Source: Methyloglobulus sp. (GTDB lineage Bacteria; Pseudomonadota; Gammaproteobacteria; Methylococcales; Methylomonadaceae). Taken from it: 8,441 nucleotides of DNA. Shown here piece after piece: positions 5,849 through 8,441 of this stretch (position 1 is the first letter of the stretch; each line of letters starts with the position of its first letter). The translations under genes were made by a program, and so were the position numbers. The notes beneath the pieces were generated by a model. It saw nothing but the letters and a program-made list of their open reading frames with translations, was not told the origin of the DNA and did not search any database. Where the stretch lies: positions 1-8,441 of the forward strand of contig JABFSV010000249.1 in assembly GCA_013140405.1 (NCBI GenBank), written 5' to 3'.

Positions 5849-7597
5849 TTATAAGAATAAATTCAAATCTTCTGGCGAAGTTAGTTCCTTATAAAGCAGG
5901 TCTTGTTTAATGAACAACGTCACCTTAAATTGATCGCTTTGCTGAGAAATCAATAAGCTTTTTGCTGGGCTTACGGTGTCATCCAATTGTTTTAAGTCTT
6001 CTTGAATGGCATCCAAGCCTTTCCCTGTGCCGAGCATTGTTGGCGGTTTTTGTTGCACTGGATTTTCCCAGCTACAAGTCAAATACGTTTTATCATTGAG
6101 CGTGGTTTCAGCAAAATCCAAGGTTAAAAACGCATCCTTGTCATGATCGGCATATTTGAAGGCATTAAACAAGATTTCTGAGAAATAACCAAACAATAGC
6201 GCTTCGGCATGGCTTTCGGAGAGAATGAAAACTTTATTCCAAAGCGGGTCGACTTGAGCTACCTGAATCGGGCGCAAATTTTGGCTGACCCATTCAATCG
6301 GTTTCATGGATTTGTTGAGCAAAATGTCATCTTCAAATTTTTGCTTTAAGACATCAAGACTTACATTAAGCTTAACCAAGATTTTATCCCGGATGCTGTT
6401 AAGCCCCGCATAATGCTGATTAAGAAAACGGGCGGTAACACGGCTAACAGCATAGTCCAAAATATCTTCAATGGTTTTTGTTTTGTCGCTACTGTTCGAA
6501 GTCCGGCGGCAACTCCTGATAAGTTGGCGAAATTTTTCAGGGTTGGTGTTGGCGTAACGTTGACGTAACAATTCGCCTTGCAACTTGATGATGATTTCCG
6601 AATGATAGGCTTCGTGCAGCAATAACACATCTTTACGGCAATCAGGATTGTTTTTTAAGCGCTCGGCAACTTGATAAATGGTATCTGGAAAAATCACATT
6701 ACCTAAAGTGTGGGTGAATTGCTCTACTAATTTTTGCATTTTTATTTTTAATGATTCGTTTTCTTGACTCAATTTATTTAATTGATTCGCATCATCCTCA
6801 GCCGATCTAAAATAATTACACCGTTGAACTAGAATTTGAAATAGCTTGCGCTGTTGCCCTATATATTTTTCACTAAGTTCCTCTTCGTAATCCTCAATAC
6901 CGTGCGGCAAAATCGGATAGTTTTCTGACATGTATTGGTGAAAATCATCAATATTGCTTTCAAATTTTTTTTCAATATTTTCAATAATTTTATCAATCTC
7001 GCTTCGGTATTTGCTGTAATCTGAAATTCCCTTATTCGTGAGAAGCATTTTGATCCGTTTAGAACGAGCACTATTTACTCCTGCATTGGCGGCTTTTTCA
7101 TAGCACCCTAACGCACTTTTGTCATCCTGCTCGACACCACGGCCTTCGCGGTACAAATCGCCCAATAATCCAAACGCTTCGCCAAATTCTTGATGGCTGG
7201 CTTTTTCTGCCCATCTAAAAGCCAAGCTATCGCTTTGTTCCGTGCCTTTTCCTTCATAGTAACAACGGGCTACAGCATATTGTGACATTATGTGATCTTT
7301 GTCCGCCGCTTGTTTGAACCAGTTAAAGGCGGTTTCGTCATTTAATTCTTGGTTATCTTTTGCCGCATCAAATGCCGATAAAATTTTAGGGTCAATATCC
7401 GTTTCTATATCAAGATCATCTGCTAGCCAGTCACCAAAGAGTTTGCCTTTAAACTCCCAGCCTTCTGCTCTCTCAAAACTCAAGTCCTCCTCTATTTTTG
7501 TTGAGTAATACAAACCCAACGCAAATTGCGCTTGGGTATCACCTGCTGTGGCTTGTTGTTGCAGTTCGGAAATTGAGAGGTTTTTTGATTCGGTCAT
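5849..7597 (-). CDS. soluble Sel1-repeat histidine-kinase-like ATPase
   Basis: This 582-residue protein has no membrane segments, so its sensor is cytoplasmic. Residues about 15-35 and 89-185 carry three to four Sel1-like repeats (for example QYAVARCYYEGKGTEQ and GEAFGLLGDLYREGRGVEQ), a helical repeat used for protein binding. A helical linker with a heptad-like stretch (about 270-295) leads to FTHTLGN at 293-299, whose His296 is the best phospho-acceptor candidate. A GHKL ATPase domain closes the protein. Its N-box is EILFNAFKYAD (Glu474, Asn478) and its G-box MLGTGKGLDA (523-528). The DxGxG G1-box is not evident; CSWENP stands where it would be. The best start is ATG 7595-7597, with AAAGGA seven bases upstream. 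An in-frame GTG at 7715-7717 would add 40 basic residues. The partner is the receiver-HEPN protein directly downstream. Kinase activity and a role in defence are inferred. Confidence 0.85.
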   Translation of the reverse strand: MTESKNLSISELQQQATAGDTQAQFALGLYYSTKIEEDLSFERAEGWEFKGKLFGDWLADDLDIETDIDPKILSAFDAAKDNQELNDETAFNWFKQAADKDHIMSQYAVARCYYEGKGTEQSDSLAFRWAEKASHQEFGEAFGLLGDLYREGRGVEQDDKSALGCYEKAANAGVNSARSKRIKMLLTNKGISDYSKYRSEIDKIIENIEKKFESNIDDFHQYMSENYPILPHGIEDYEEELSEKYIGQQRKLFQILVQRCNYFRSAEDDANQLNKLSQENESLKIKMQKLVEQFTHTLGNVIFPDTIYQVAERLKNNPDCRKDVLLLHEAYHSEIIIKLQGELLRQRYANTNPEKFRQLIRSCRRTSNSSDKTKTIEDILDYAVSRVTARFLNQHYAGLNSIRDKILVKLNVSLDVLKQKFEDDILLNKSMKPIEWVSQNLRPIQVAQVDPLWNKVFILSESHAEALLFGYFSEILFNAFKYADHDKDAFLTLDFAETTLNDKTYLTCSWENPVQQKPPTMLGTGKGLDAIQEDLKQLDDTVSPAKSLLISQQSDQFKVTLFIKQDLLYKELTSPEDLNLFL

Positions 7598-7604
7598 GAT
7601 TTTG

Positions 7605-7610
7605 TCCTTT
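7605..7610 (-). promoter_or_regulatory. Shine-Dalgarno AAAGGA of the Sel1-kinase gene
   Basis: AAAGGA stands seven bases before ATG 7595-7597, the strongest ribosome-binding site of the window. It argues that this ATG, and not GTG 7715-7717, is the main start. Confidence 0.7.
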
Positions 7611-7713
7611 GGTTGTGCTTTTGTTGATTCGTGTTTGGTTAGCAATATGCTTATAGCCCTTTTCTTTGCCTGCTGTTTTGCTTGGTTGTAAACGCTGCCG
7701 TGTGCCTTGAAAA

Positions 7714-8281
7714 TCACGGTTCAATGAATTCGACTTTTATTGCCATGTTCAATGCGTTGGCGATTTCCTCCAACAAGGCTTTTGCTGAAACCTTGTTGAC
7801 ATGGGTGGTGATGTACCAGCCATTGCAATGCCGTTGCGCTTGGTAGCCGTTAGTCTGGGTTCTGGCGACCAGCCGGAATGGAGGTAATCACTTTGTTCAA
7901 CTTCGCCACCCGTTCCAGGCCGAATATTTTCAATGTTTCCAGGAAGGTATCCGCGATGGTGGCTTCTTCGATGATCCGGTTGGCCAGTTTTACCCTCATT
8001 CGCCCGCCGGGTTTACGGGTGCGATACTTTGATTTTTTATGTCTATTGGCTTGTTCTCCCAGCTTGATTGAATTGCTTGACTCAAATCGGTTTAGCGCGG
8101 ATTGGATGTCTTCGCCTAATGTCTGCAATCTGCGGCATGATTGGATATAGTGTTCTACCTGAGAAAATCTGCCATCTATTACGGCATCAGCACTCGCTTG
8201 CTTAAGGTCGTCCGTGGCATGATTTACCACGGCAAACAATTCTGTGACTTTTGTCGAAATAGCTTCAGGTAATTTTTTCAT
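7714..8281 (-). pseudogene. frameshifted gene of an uncharacterised conserved family
   Basis: The ATG at 8279-8281 has a GGAG Shine-Dalgarno eight bases upstream and opens a 143-residue frame that stops at 7850. The N-terminal half is helical (VTELFAVVNHATDDLKQASA), followed by a basic linker (RHKKSKYRTRKPGGR) and TIADTFLETLKIFGLERV. A different frame continues without a gap in meaning, from LVARTQTNGYQ through NGWYITTHVNKVSAKALLEE to NMAIKVEFIEP, ending at TGA 7714-7716. I know this order (TFxxxIxxxGLExV, PLV, WYIxTH, LLEEI, KVExI) as one C-terminal module of hypothetical proteins. Removing one C of the pair 7873-7874 would join IP to LVART, giving about 188 residues. So this is one gene broken by a single inserted base or by a sequencing error. 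It lies 116 bases upstream of the kinase start and its function is unknown. Confidence 0.78.
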
Positions 8282-8441
8282 AGCAACAACTCCGTTTTTT
8301 CGTTGGGTTCGATTGGGTTTAATAAGGTCGAAACCACAGTGTGTCTATAATTCCGCTCAATTTTTAAATATAAAAAAGTCGATTACCTGGTTTTGAAACT
8401 GTGTTCATTTCGTCAATGAATCCGCCTTCACAGCATGGGGT
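8282..8441 (-). promoter_or_regulatory. upstream region of the frameshifted gene, with nested inverted repeat
   Basis: This AT-rich region should contain the promoter for the minus-strand genes. TATATT or TATAGA on the minus strand (near 8365-8371 and 8343-8350) could serve as -10, but neither has a good -35 at normal distance. At 8399-8433 the plus strand has CTGTG+TTCATT facing AATGAA+CACAG. These are two matched arm pairs (8404-8409 with 8415-8420, and 8399-8403 with 8429-8433) with an eight-base one-sided bulge. It could be an operator, a hairpin of an upstream transcript or chance. No coding region is seen. Confidence 0.35.

Noticed and set aside
7715..7717. GTG start adding 40 residues to the kinase
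   Set aside because: It lacks a Shine-Dalgarno and the added residues are basic and low in information. ATG 7597 has AAAGGA. Kept as a finding because of the GTGA overlap.
7539..7724. Minus-strand 61-residue frame between broken gene and kinase
   Set aside because: It overlaps the kinase start and the end of the broken gene in another frame. No ribosome-binding site and no recognisable motif.
1..8441. CRISPR array, tRNA, rRNA or riboswitch
   Set aside because: No regularly spaced repeats, no cloverleaf with CCA end and no rRNA-like blocks were seen on reading both strands.

Overview
The window looks like accessory DNA from a Gram-negative, probably gammaproteobacterial chromosome. The type of EAL gene, the vapBC/higA-like toxin-antitoxin genes and the IS481-type remnant would fit a methanotroph-like (Methylococcales) relative, but no taxonomic marker gene is present, so this is only an impression. 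From 319 onward every gene is on the minus strand; only the truncated EAL gene at the left edge is on the plus strand.

Layout, left to right. 1-278: C-terminal end of an EAL-domain (cyclic-di-GMP phosphodiesterase type) protein, followed by a small intrinsic terminator. 319-819: a small polytopic membrane protein of unknown function, convergent with the EAL gene. 914-1393: a decayed, internally deleted insertion sequence of IS481 type. It keeps both terminal inverted repeats, the N-terminal helix-turn-helix part and the last 29 or so residues of a DDE transposase, but has lost the catalytic core. 1411-7597: a tightly packed minus-strand gene train. In transcription order it holds a soluble Sel1-repeat histidine-kinase-like ATPase (7597-5849), a receiver-domain protein whose C-terminal half carries an RNxxxH HEPN ribonuclease motif (5819-4362), a VapB-type antitoxin (4359-4123), a VapC PIN-domain ribonuclease (4126-3725), a HigA-like Xre antitoxin (about 3723-3370), a DUF2281-like orphan antitoxin (3320-3075) and a large Nudix-domain protein (3090-1411). 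Gaps are 29, 2, -4, about 1, 49 and -16 bases, so co-transcription is plausible. 7714-8281: a gene of a recognisable but uncharacterised family, broken by what looks like a single extra base. 8282-8441: upstream region with an imperfect nested inverted repeat at the window edge.

The most interesting part is the kinase plus receiver-HEPN pair. A cytoplasmic kinase with Sel1 repeats and a phospho-acceptor-like histidine (FTHTLGN) sits directly upstream of a receiver domain fused to a predicted RNase instead of a DNA-binding domain. My reading, which is inference, is a phosphorelay-controlled RNase toxin, similar in logic to the Detocs defensive two-component systems but with a HEPN effector. 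The antitoxin/PIN/Xre/antitoxin/Nudix genes behind it look like an accumulation of conflict modules, some mosaic: an Xre antitoxin behind a PIN toxin rather than HigB, and a DUF2281 antitoxin followed by a Nudix gene rather than a PIN toxin. The IS relic marks the downstream border of this island.
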